This document shows positions 1 to 11,174 of a DNA stretch of 64,000 nucleotides, in pieces (positions within the stretch are counted from its first letter, which is position 1; each line of letters begins with the position of its first letter). This DNA is from Macrocybe gigantea. Its lineage: Eukaryota > Basidiomycota > Agaricomycetes > Agaricales > Callistosporiaceae. The stretch is taken from assembly GCA_011319805.1 (NCBI GenBank), contig SJRY01000068.1, positions 62,001 to 126,000 on the forward strand, written 5' to 3'. A program made the position numbers and the translations under genes. A model generated the notes under the pieces. That model saw only the letters and a list, made by a program, of their open reading frames with translations. It was not told the DNA's origin and made no database searches.

Positions 1-163
1 TTGGTAAGACTTTCATGACACCTGTCAATTCCTTTTTTCCGATCTATTTATCATCACATTGCAGGGTATCGGCACGAGCCTTTCCAACATTGTCCTCAAC
101 AAGACGCACATACCAAGGGAAGATGTTGGTGTGATCCGGAACAGAACTTTGGTATACCCATAA
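1..163 (+). CDS. 3' end of an unidentified gene (partial)
   Basis: Only the last exon is inside the window. Bases 4-64 read as an intron (GTAAGA donor, TTGCAG acceptor), followed by a 32-codon exon at 65-163 ending in TAA. The peptide starts GIGTSLSNIV and ends in RNRTLVYP. No family could be recognised from so short a tail. The good splice signals and open frame to a stop support a real gene entering from the left. It converges on PIK1, whose stop lies 254 bp away; the stretch between holds only a T-rich tract near 180-192. Confidence 0.5.
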
Positions 164-417
164 AGCCGCGTTTTTCATTAATTTTTTTTTCTCAAGTTGC
201 TCTTAGATTACGAAGGCTACTCCTGCCTGAAACGCTATGATGCACTATTTGATTAATTAGTTTGGCTGATGCTGATGTTAGAACATGTGGGGTGGTATGC
301 CCAGCAACTAATCTGCAATACATTTCTTCGAAAATGATACACGATGCCAACATGAGATTCTTTCGACAGAAATAAATGCAATCAAGTGCCCAAAGATACA
401 AACATAACCAAGAAGTA

Positions 418-3400
418 TTAAAGGATCGACTGGGAATAATACTGATACTGCAACGGGACATCGATCTCAGAATTGAAGTCCGGCATGCCGATTCTTCCAA
501 GATGACTCACCGAATCGTACAACCGCGTCCAATGGGATCCCAAAGAGCTGTCTATAAGGCGGTCGACATAATTGGCGACCAGAGAATGTGTAAGGACAGG
601 TTGGAACCGGTCCCGAAGAAGGTTCGCTGTTTGTTCACCAAAAGCCGCGAAACAAGGCAGCGTGGAGTCTATTACCGCACATTAACCGGAATGCTCACTA
701 CAAGGCGTCAAGCATATTGTATACCTTTCTGCATCAGTTCAACTAAGGCTTGAAGGGGTTAATACTTCGGCGACACAAATGAATTTGGCGTTTTACTCAC
801 TGATAATTCTGTCGCAGTGTTTACGTGCAGCCTCAAACCCTTCCCTGAATAGTCGGCGAAACTCAAGAAATGGTGCTCCATTGACACCTCCCAGGACCTC
901 AACGTATTCGGCAGGAAGTTTGAACGGGGCGGCTTCAAATCCTATGTTGCCTGGAGTATTGCTGAGGATGAAGCCGAAGTCTATGTGTATCAGGTGCCCT
1001 TCACGATCCAATAGTATATTCCCATTATGTCGATCCTTGATCTGCAGCAAGTAGGTCACCAGAGAATAGCCTGAAAGGGGTGGATCAGTAACAGAGAACA
1101 ATGTACCAGCAACGGGCTGTGTACCGGCAAGAGATTTCGCGAAATTGCGTTGCGCCCTGGCGAATTTAGCAGACGAAGGATCACCATAAGTCTTGTTGGA
1201 GATCAGCATAAAGTATACACAAGCAGACAGTGCACCATACGGTCTTAAAGTGGTCCATCAATGTGACGTGACCAAATCTGCCTTCGGCTATTCTTCGAGC
1301 ATATTCCGCTTTCTTCAGAGAATGTATGGATACAGCATCCGTGATCGTTTCGACGAGACCGGAAGTTCCTCCTGTTATCAATATTCGGAAGCTAATCTGT
1401 GTCAGCATACAAGAAGCGCAGGTCTGTCGCCCGACTCACTAGCGAACCCAGCATGCACATTTCTCCTCCTCCCATATTCTTTGAAACTCTTGGATGAGTT
1501 GCACAGCGAGCTGTTCTTGTCGAAGGTCACCTCCCGTTTTGACGATGACGGATATGCAATCCCAGTTGGCTGCACATATGTGAATCATGAGAACATGAAA
1601 CAGTCAGACACGTACCCAAATGCCCATAAGGCGAAGTATGTCGAATGCGGCTCTGCAGACCAGTAAATTGCGAGAGAATGCTGATGCGAAGAAACTAACC
1701 TTCTTAGTTGCCCACGATTCACTAAATACCACCGCCGATGGGTCGGCCTTGTCGAGCTCCGTCGGATGATATTCTCATCCTCGGCAGACTTGACATCACC
1801 AATCCAAGCCATCCCTGGTCATCCCAGTCTTCGGCCATACGTGCCATTCGTTCCTCCTCGAGCGCCAGCATCTCCTGCATGATTCGTTCTCGAATAGCAC
1901 TGGCTTCTGAATACTGGAGTTTCGACCTACTCCAGGTTTGAGACGGGGATCGGGGACTCCAAAGGAGAAAGCACCCCTGCCAGACGATTGTTCTGCATTC
2001 AGTGTCGATGCGGTTTCGAGTGGTGAGGAACGTAAGGCAAAGTCTGGCTGGGCGCTCAGAGCAGTGGAAGAAACAGGGGTGTTAACAGTGAGAGTCGAAT
2101 TCAATTGGGAAAGCATGATTGCCGCAGTGCGCATTCTTTCAGAGTACTCGTCCAGGGAAAGATTCTGGCTTGGTTCGTTCCCATTCAATTCTGAACGTGG
2201 CCTGCGTTGTGACAGCAACGATCCATTTTCTATTGCAGGACTATGTGGGAGGGGTGACGATTTGGACCATGCAGCCATGTCAAGGTCTTTGTTTTTAGGA
2301 GGCGGCGGCAGGACTATCGAATCCGTCAAGTCAACAGGGCCGGAGCGAAGGGATTGATTGGGACCGTAAAGTTGCTCTACGAGATCGATTTCCTCTTCGT
2401 CGCCGGTAAGAAGTCCCGTACTCGGCGTCTGTGGCGGAAGACCTGTAAGAGACGGTGGCTTTGCCGATGGGGTACTCGGTTCTGCGTGATGGGTATAGAA
2501 ATTTGTTTTGGTGGCTCCTGATCGCTCGTCAAACGGAATTAGGTCTTTGGATGCCCCTGCCTTTTCGTTCTCCTTGGTGACGATCTTTTTCAATATTTCT
2601 TTATTGTTCCTTTTATTGGGGTCGAAGTCCAGGTCATCATGTAGGATTTCAATCAGCAAGAGATAAGGTGCACGTTCCGCCGAGTTAAGAACAACACTTT
2701 CTCCTGGTGGTATGCGAACTATGCGGTGATGTGCTTGAGGTAAACTTGTTGAGGGACTGACCATGTCGGACGACGGGCACCACATGGGAATGCAAACCTG
2801 GTTTCCTCAATCAGATTAATTAACGGGAAAAAAATGCAAGACATTTACTTCGGCTGGTAACTTGTGATTTAAAGCCGTAAGTTCAGCTCTGAGAGCGCTG
2901 ACCCGTGCAGGACGAGGCACAATCAGCAAACGATTCGATATGTTCTCAAGACTCAGAAGAAATTGGATCTAGTTCGCGACAGCTGAGTGGTGCATGATAA
3001 TTCGCAGAAGGCGACTGGTGTACCTCTGACCGACAATAATGGCTCCGCAGAAGCTGTGTCTGAGCCGGTTTGTCATATTTCTCTAGAAGAGCATCAGCCG
3101 GATTTAGGCCAGCGGAGCGGAGTGAAGGTTGTGCTGAGGGTATAGACGGTGTAGATAGGTAAGGAAGATTCGGGGGCTCGATATCCAATTGACCGAGTGG
3201 ATCTTGTGAGGCTCTGAAGGGACGTAAATTGAGATGTAGAGGCAACGCAGGAACAGTCTGAGCAGCGCCAATTTTCCTCTTGGGGTCTCGATTCGATATC
3301 GGAGATGGAGAAAGCACCACAGAGAGACTATCGGGTGGTACCTCATCTCTGTCAGAGCTCTCCTCGATGTCTTGTTCATCGTCTAAGAGATCCTCAGTTT

Positions 3401-4205
3401 GCGGGGCAGTCCTATGTCCATGAAAATATTCTTCGTTCTGGGATTCTAGGCTTCTGACGCCGTTCGTGCGTTCCACCCGGCCTTGTTCGATGGCGATTTG
3501 GCCTACAAGATCGGCCAATTGAGGCATACCGGGCGCTCCGGCTAGTACGACGCCAACGCCCACCACCGCGGGTTCAACGTTTGGCTTAACTTTTCTCCTC
3601 ATGAGAAGAGATTGAGATGGTATTTTGAGACCGGCATAAGGGGAACTTGATGGAGGGGGGATGTCGTCGAAGATGATTTCATGACATCGATTAAGTATTC
3701 TTTGACATATGATGAAAGACGGTGAATTGTGAGAGCCCGTTGAAAGATCTCTGAGGGCTGCCTGCATAAACCACAGTGTCTGACGCGACAGGTGTTGGCG
3801 ACAACGGTAGAGGCATGAAGTGACCAGGGACTGACCATCATGGCTATATGTGTGGACCGTTGTGCGATCTCAAGAACAAAACACTCCAGTGCTCTAGACT
3901 TGGAGGGCCTAGTTACTAAAAGATGGCTGTGAAATGAATACTTAGGTCCAGAGGGGATGTAGGATCACGAACGGAGTTCACCATATAAACCCCCAAACTT
4001 CGCGCAATTCGCGTATATCAACCTGCTTCAGCCTTCCCGCGAGATAGTACGTGATTCCTATGTTATCTGAATAAAGTAGAAGATATCTGAGAGCGACATG
4101 GACCGAGAAAAAGGAGGGAGATAGGAAGAGACGGAGAAGGAGGGCATGAGAGGTCATGGATGTGGCGGAGGAGACTCGGTTTGCTCCATTTATCGACGCG
4201 GTCAA
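418..4205 (-). CDS. PIK1: Phosphatidylinositol 4-kinase Pik1 (type III beta)
   Basis: Makes phosphatidylinositol 4-phosphate, the Golgi signalling lipid needed for secretion. Exon 1 carries the lipid-kinase-unique region (YSDNIGITYYLAGRLKQ), continuing after introns at 3927-3981 and 3780-3835 as TRPSKSRALECFVLEIAQRS. A long Ser/Pro-rich linker precedes the catalytic domain. The catalytic loop is KDRHNGNILLD, the metal-binding motif HIDFGF, followed by PAEYVEVLGG. The C-terminus after two more introns is YQYYSQSIL, stop at 418-420. The first ATG is at 4205; an in-frame ATG at 4157 is closer to the family's usual start. One base seems missing around 1930-1956: the frame read from upstream must shift by one to enter LQYSEASAIRERIM. 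A 54-nt stopless intron at 1071-1124 interrupts the kinase core. Family identity is certain; exact exon ends in the linker are inferred. Confidence 0.93.
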
Positions 4206-4246
4206 AATTTACCACGTAACCCAATACGTCCCTCCTCATCTCACCC
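4206..4246. promoter_or_regulatory. Very short divergent promoter, PIK1 / OST3
   Basis: Only 41 bp separate the outermost PIK1 ATG (4205, minus) from the OST3 ATG (4247, plus), or 89 bp if PIK1 starts at 4157. No TATA-like element is visible. Both 5' untranslated regions must be tiny or overlap the neighbouring coding sequence. Bidirectional use is inferred from gene arrangement only. Confidence 0.45.
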
Positions 4247-5456
4247 ATGAAGCAATTCGCTCTCCTTTTCCTCTCTCTGTCGCTCTTTGCCACTGCCTTC
4301 GCGCAAATTTCGTCGCACCAGCAGCTCGTTCGGCTTGCTGAGGCGGGACATGGCATCATCAGGCTCAATGAAACCACATTCGATCTCCTGACATCGCCGA
4401 AGCGCAGTTGGTCCGCGTCTGTGCAGCTCACTGCATTGGACAAACGAAGGAGGTGTTTGCCTTGCAAGTCAGTCAGCGTTTTTGTGTTCACAGCATAGTG
4501 CTGGAACGGTTTCATAACCCCAGGGAATTCGACCCTTCCTGGGTTGCTGTCGCAAAAGCGTGGACTGCTGCGCCAAAAGAGCACAGGGACAATCATTTCT
4601 TTGCTACTCTCGACTTTGACGATGCCCAGATGGTCTTCCACAAGGTGATAGTCTCTTTGACCAATCCCACACGATGGTTGCTCAACCAGTGGTAGCTTGG
4701 CCTCTCTTCCGCGCCTGTTGTCTACGTGTACCCTTCTACAGAAGGACCGCGGCAGCCTACCAGCGGCCAATACGGCCCTTCAAAATATGATTTCTCCACC
4801 AAGTATGACGGGCATAGCCATTTATAAAACTAATATCTAACGTTCTGCAAGTGGATTTGAAGCAGGACCCCTAGCAAATCATTTATCTCGCCATACTCCC
4901 ATCTCGATTCCATACCGTGAACCCGTCGACTGGGCTTATTGGCTTACTGTTGCTAGCGGTCTCTTGACATTTGCCTTGGCGTTGCGGTTTCTCTCCCCTA
5001 TCTTCCAAAATCGCTGGTCCTGGGCAGCCGTCACAGTCCTTGTGACTCTTGTCATGACCTCCGGATACATGTTCACCCAAATCAGAGGTGTTCCCTACAA
5101 TGGAGGGGATGGTAGCTGGATCGCAGCCGGTTATCAAAACCAGTTTGGACAAGAAGTCACTGTCGTTTCCTTCATATGTACGCACTGCGATTACCTGTTA
5201 CCGATGTTGTGACTGACACGAGGTCCCAGACGGTCTTTTGGCCTCTGCGGTCTTAATGCTCATAGTGCTAATTCCTCGCCAGCCTTCCCCTCATCGTCAA
5301 AGGCTACAGGTCTATCTGTGGACAGCAGTCCTCATGATCATCTATTCTGTTCTTGTATCCTTATTCAGGGTGAAAAACAGAGGTAATCCATTAACATCCT
5401 GGTATTTTTTCTGTCTGAGACATCTTCCAGGTTACCCATTCCGGCTATTCCTTTAG
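4247..5456 (+). CDS. OST3: Oligosaccharyltransferase subunit Ost3/Ost6 (TUSC3/MagT1 family)
   Basis: Thioredoxin-fold subunit of the ER oligosaccharyltransferase; its lumenal CxxC is thought to hold substrates by mixed disulfide while they are N-glycosylated. Six exons join cleanly: 4247-4467, 4524-4644, 4696-4802, 4852-5177, 5230-5382, 5431-5456, giving 317 residues. Residues 1-20 form a signal peptide (KQFALLFLSLSLFATAFAQ). The redox motif is CLPCK, split by intron 1 before EFDPSW. SSAPVVYVYP matches the cis-Pro region of the fold. Four hydrophobic segments follow in the C-terminal half, as expected of the family, with the TQIRGVPYN loop between two of them. The ending PFRLFL fits. Divergent from PIK1 and convergent with SEC16, 142 bp away. 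No frame problems were found. Confidence 0.95.
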
Positions 5457-5598
5457 ACCAAATCGATGACCTAGTACATATATATCAAATTCACCCACAG
5501 TCAATGAATGCCATCGATTCTATGATAAAATATACAAGAAAACGATATATAATGCAACCGAAATGCGAGAAGGGTGATCAATTTAAGAATATGATAAT

Positions 5599-8500
5599 CT
5601 AGGCTCCCTGTGCGAAAACATCAACGTAACGATTTCGAATGTTCCGCTTTGATGCTTGAGATTTCGGCCTCCCAGGAGGAGGGCCGGGTGGAGCTAGTCT
5701 TGTCCCCGTTGGCGTGCTCGGCGCAGATTCTGGCAAAGGCACAAGGTTCGATCGTACTCTCATGACGGTTTTGCTCGGAGGTGAGGTGCTCAAGTCGATT
5801 GCGGATGCAGAACGCACTGGAGGACCGGAGGCTTCAGATCCGTTGGAGGGTCTAGAGCCTACCATTGCCGGCGATGCCGTTTGCGCCCTCGACGGAGGAG
5901 GGGAGGTCCTGCAGGCATAGCTGCCTCTGTTTCGCCGGCCTGACGTTCCAAAGGTCAGTGTGAACATTTGCCATCATCTGGTGACTTGCGGTTACCTTCT
6001 TGTTAACCCAGCGCTTGAGGTCTTTATCATAATAGAACGAAGACTCTTCTCCAAGGCTTGCTTTGGTGGGACCTGGAGCGTCAGATCGTTTCCACCAGCG
6101 GCTGAACCACGATCCACCCGTGGAAGCCAGCGTTTCGTCTGCATCATATTATTTCAGTAAAATGGGACAAAATAGTGCAATTCGAGACCTACGTGATGAT
6201 TCCGGCGGTGGGGCAGGCTTGGCTGGCTCCGGGGTCGGCGTCGGTTGGTCTGCCTTATCTTCAGTGATGATTTTTTCTGTCTTGGAATTCCCAAGTCCCA
6301 GGTCCTCTTCGTCTTCCTCATGCGCAGGGGGCAGTTGTGAGCCCAACCGGGCAGATGATTGAGGAGGTAATGAATATGATGGCGCATCCATCAAAGAGAT
6401 GAATCCATCTGAAGACTGTGTGAAGGCATTGTCCTCGACTCGCAGAAATGTGGAGGCTGTGGGTGTCTGCATCGTTGAGGTTTCTTCGTAAGTAGAACCC
6501 CACCAAGTCGCCTCTTGCACATTGGTGTCATCCTCGTTTGCGCCGGAGGAGGGCCGCGGCGTCACCAGCTCTTCTACTGGGCTATAACCATTGACGGTCC
6601 GAGAGCCACCGAGCGCCTGTCCGAACGACGTCGAGGTAGAAAAAGTGGTAGTAACAGCGCTTGCGGATGCAATGCGAGGACCAGGAGAAGGCTTGCGCTT
6701 CACGTAGTCCATGGCGGATGACGCTCGATCGATTTGCGGCTGAGCGGCGTAGGATGAGGAGAAAGCTAAAGCAGAACCGCTACGCGGAGGCAAGCCGGCA
6801 CCGGAGGGTTGCGGAGAAGATCTAGCAGAAGGGGTGGTCGAGGAGATGGTGCTGTAATGGGAGAATGGTCCAGCAAAACCTTGGTCAGCTTTGGACGGAT
6901 CGTCATCTGGACTCGTTTCCGATTCGCCTGTTACAAGTTTCGTGAACCGGCCTTCCAGCCATCCACCAATTGTATCAAGACTTGGCTTGCTCAGTTTCGC
7001 ACCCATCCAAGAACTGGACTTGTCACTGTGCGAGACGCCAGAGATACGATCCGTAAGTCCCTTAAGCTGGTCTAACAGTAGGGGCGTTATGTAAGGCGAA
7101 TTTCGATGGACGGAGGCGGAAATCGCGTCGCAATACCTGTTATACTGTCAGCAAGGAATACAGACGGTTAGGGAGTGTAAACGGACTTAGTCGCTGTCTG
7201 CATATCGCCGGTTTCCACTAATGACATTGCTCTGATAAGGCGGTACGCATGCAAATGGGCAAGGCCTTGGAATGGTTCTTGTCCCTTGGTTTGCGGGGCA
7301 AGAGACAAAGCAAATTCGACAATTTCCGTGAATATAATGGGGTCAGAATCCCTAGCAAAGGATGACCATGCCTTCGGGTTACGAGAACCAACCAGCACCA
7401 TTCGGGCCGAAGGATTGCCAACCCCTCCTATGGGCGAGGTTTGGGGGGAAAGAAGGTAGCTGGTGGCGGAAATTAGCCGAGAAACAGGGTCTAAACTAGA
7501 GTACCCACCAGACATGGGCCGCCTCATATAACTGGTTGGCAGCAAGAAGATCTCCTAGGCCCGTCAATGCAGCCGACGTTTCGGGCGTCAGGGGGTTCGA
7601 CAGCATCATGGCGAGAGTCTCCGACCACTTCAGAGTAGCCTCCACAGGGACAGACACCGACAGCGAAGGCGGAGAGAAGTTTGGTGTCTTGGGGGTGAGA
7701 TGAGGGGCAACGGGAGTGAGGTTTTGAGGACGGTTCGTTCCGCGGGCAAGAAGGTTCTGGGGAATCAGCTCTTGAACTAGAATGTCGTCAATATAACTCC
7801 TACAGACTGGTTCATGTCACCATACCTGCGACTGCGCCTTGACCAGAGAAAAGGCTGTATGCGACCCTTAAACTTTCCCAACGTGGTGTTGTCGAGGAGG
7901 AAGATTCGTGATGAAGCTTAGACACATCGCCGCTGCCAAGCTCATTCTTCAAAAATTCGTTGACTACTTCTTTCCAAGCGTCCCGGTCAATACTGCTTGC
8001 AATAATCATTGCGTGGGCCCAAAGTTTCTCATCAAGCGCATAATGACAAGCTTGCCGACGCTCGCCTCGTAGAAGGAAATCTTGGATCTTGCTGAGCACA
8101 GCCGGACGTAATGCAGAGACAGAGCTTGGTTGAGATTCGGTAGCGAACGCAGTTGCTCCATAAGAGGCAGTGGAGATATCGAGTGGCTGGGTATCAGCAA
8201 TCGTGGTGAAGGTAGGTGCAGACGTGACCGAGCCGTCCTGAGGATTTTCTAATCTTGGCACAAGCGTCTTCCGGACGTCAGTATCCAGCTGAGGCCTATA
8301 TGAAGCAGTTAATTGCAGTCATTGATATTTGCAAAGGATATAGCATACGTTCCGGTCAAACGACCATCATGTTCCACCATGACTTTCAGTAATTTCATCA
8401 AAATGAGCTTGTCCTCTGCCCTCCGACCTTCCAGAGAGTCCTGGTTGAAGTAACGAAGACCAAGGGCGAGCTCATCCGCCCTTTCTGACAGATACTTTAT

Positions 8501-10642
8501 GACACGCGCTTTCTTTGTTTTGTTTTGAGATGAAACGCCTGTCAGAACAAGGCCAGACGATGTCCCAGAGTCACCAAAAAGAGGACCAGGGAATGAGGCA
8601 GCCGAGGTATCCAAAGCTGAGTCCGGTATAAGTGACTTCAAAGACCTGATCATGATACCAGTGGAGTTTCGGGATGATAATGCAACATCGAATCCTGTGT
8701 TAAGAGAAGCAACACCGTGGAAACAAGTAACAAGTTTGCCACCAAATCCGAAGCTAATGACTGGTACCCTGGCAGAAGTCCTCCCAAGCGGATCGTTTGC
8801 ACCCAGAAGTGATGGAGAGGGCGCATAAGGTGTTTGGTATGTAGGAGCTGCAGGCTCTTGCACCTCTGGGGAGAAGGTCCGCGCGACAGTGAGATGATCA
8901 TATGCCTGAGACGCGTGCGATCCATAGTCTGTCTCAAATGTTTGCCGGCGAGACTGCTGAGGAGCGTATGGATCGTTTGAAGCTAAAGAACGAATTGAGC
9001 CATTTGACATTGAACGATTTCGAGCCGCGTCTGCAAGAGCTGTCGATGGGTACTGCTTTGTTGCTGGAGGGCCATTGGTAGTGAGGACGGAATAAGGGCG
9101 AGGTGAAGACGCTCCCTCTCTAGCATGACCATTTGCATGGCTTTTCGCGGTGTACGGGTTGTATTTGCTTGCATAGCCGCTGCCAACAGAAGCCGGGGAT
9201 GACGCCCTATGTTCAGAGGTCATGGTGGGAGACTGGCTAGGACTAAACGACTGTGAAGGCGCATACTGATTTGCAATTTGCATCGATTTTGTGGACGTGT
9301 CGTAATTATTGGGCGAGATGGTTTGAGACAGACTTTCCGCCACCGAGACCTCTTGTTCATGGGCTAGAGAATCATGCGCTTCAGCTACATATTCCCTAGG
9401 CTGAGCTGTACTGCTGCGCATCGTTTGTGGGGAGACGAAGGCGAAGTCGTAACCGATCGATAAGAATTCGAGTGAGCAGTGGGATCGGAAGAATAATCTG
9501 GCGGTGTCTTAACCGCCACGGCATCAGCGGGAGGAAAGCCGACGCTACGGGTGTACGCGTCTCTATAACCGGACACTGAGTTCTCAGATACTAAAGGATA
9601 TTCCTCGCCTGTGGTGGGTGTGGCTTGCGTCAGGCCAGCGATCGCCGGGTTTCCGCCGTAAGGGTAGGAACTGCTCATGGTAGTGTCGGACGCACCCGAC
9701 ACTCCCCAACTGTTTGAGGGAGGCGGAGGACGATTATATTCCGGACTACGTGTGGAAGGGAGTGGCGGAGCTGCGTTCGAGACAGCAAACGTTCCAGAAG
9801 GGGCCATAGCTGTGTAAGACACACCATACGATTGGTAGCTACTTCCCGTACGCGAAGAGGGAGTGCGCCTGTTATATTTTGGCACAGGCGGGAACGGAGG
9901 ATCATATGCATTCGAAATCTTCGGTCGATTGATGGTAGTCACCGGTGCCGGAACAGGTGGAGCCATGACTTTGTGGACATTCTCTGTCTGACTACTGTAC
10001 AACGAAGCGTATGAGGAGCTGCTCGGGGCAGGTGTAGTCGTAGAACCATGGGGATATGAAGGATATGCAGAGGTCGTCGCATTGCTCGTCGTATTATGAG
10101 CTGGATAATATGAATCGTGTGATGACTTTGCGCTCGGGCTCGAGTCCATTGGGCGATTAGATGTTGGAACGTATGGATTATAAGGGTCGTTAGATGGTAT
10201 AGACGGTGTCATCTGCAGATTTTGTGTCACTGCAAAAGGCAGGTTTCGGTCAGTTGATTCAACGGCCTAGAGCGACTCGAAAAAGCCTACCTGAGACCTG
10301 CTCCTGTACACCATACGCATAACTCGCGTTTCCTTGAGACGTATCCGGATACCACGTCTGGGCGCTGCTACTCTCGGCTAGCGGGTTCGACCCTTCCGAA
10401 GTCGATGCATGAGCTGGCTGCTGAAAGTGGGGTTCGGGCTGGGAGTAAGGCTGCGCATGCCCTGAGACTGTATTCATCTCAACGGTGGAGCTCGATATTT
10501 CAGTGGCATTGGAGGCACCATTGACGAAGAAGAGCTCGTCTGAGGAAGGTTGAGGAGACGAAGCCACCCCAAGCGCGGCAAACGGGTCTGAAGTTGATTC
10601 CTCAGAACCAAAAAGCGACGCCGCGGCCTCCACACCGTTCAT
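5599..10642 (-). CDS. SEC16: COPII coat assembly protein Sec16
   Basis: Large peripheral ER-exit-site scaffold that organises COPII vesicle budding. The start MNGVEAAASLFGSEES is typical of basidiomycete Sec16. A long Ser/Pro/Tyr-rich disordered N-terminal half (about 8.9-10.6 kb) is followed by the central conserved domain, recognisable from FGFGGKLVTCFHG, LSKIQDFLLRGERRQACHYA, RVAYSLFSGQG and ARMVLVGSRNPKAW (about 8.8 to 7.2 kb). The C-terminal part holds WFSRWWKRSDAPGPTKASLG and YDKDLKRWVNK, and the tail KRNIRNRYVDVF, stop at 5599-5601. The frame shifts by one base at the four-G run 9429-9432 within the disordered part; both flanking frames are long and Sec16-like in composition, so one base is probably missing. 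Several short introns divide the C-terminal half. Identity is firm. Confidence 0.93.
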
Positions 10643-11174
10643 TTCCCGGACGAATTGAGATTGGGGCGAGTGGTCAGACCAACCAACCAGAGGTGTAGTT
10701 GGAGTGAGAATAGAGTAAGAAGCGGTGGGAACGCCTACTTGGATCCGACACGTCACGCAACACCGCCAACTCAATTTCCTCACGAGTGGTGAGCTTAACC
10801 CAAAAAAAAAATCAAGCGATTTCCACTTTTGATGAACTGCACTACTAGTGGTATATACTGTGCTAACAAAGCAGGGAATACTCGAAACTAGACCAGACTA
10901 AAACGTGATATAAAAAGTATCAAGCGCAAACCAAGAACTCTAATACATGACAACAGAAAGGCACAAGCATCTGACGAGAATGGAATAAATGCATTATAAA
11001 GAGTTCGGCAAATGGCACTGTTGGAGATTATACCACGATGCAGATAGAAGAAGCGCAAAAATGTCCATGGCGGTATATATTATGTCAACGGGTCTGATCA
11101 GTCGTGACATTCACTTGCGGCGCTTGGTCAGGCGTCGAGTATTTTTCGATCAAACGCTCAACTGCAGATGGCGA
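10643..11174. other. Intergenic: SEC16 upstream / Puf 3' region
   Basis: 532 bp between two tandem minus-strand genes. It must contain the SEC16 promoter and the Puf 3' UTR. It is A-rich on the plus strand (A9 run at 10802-10810), with no coding potential that I could connect to either gene. An open frame continues upstream of the chosen SEC16 ATG to an ATG at 10783, so a longer SEC16 N-terminus is formally possible but does not resemble the family. Confidence 0.4.

Noticed and set aside
5714..6362. Plus-strand frames opposite the SEC16 C-terminus
   Set aside because: The minus-strand sequence is clearly Sec16; the opposite frames have no family signal.
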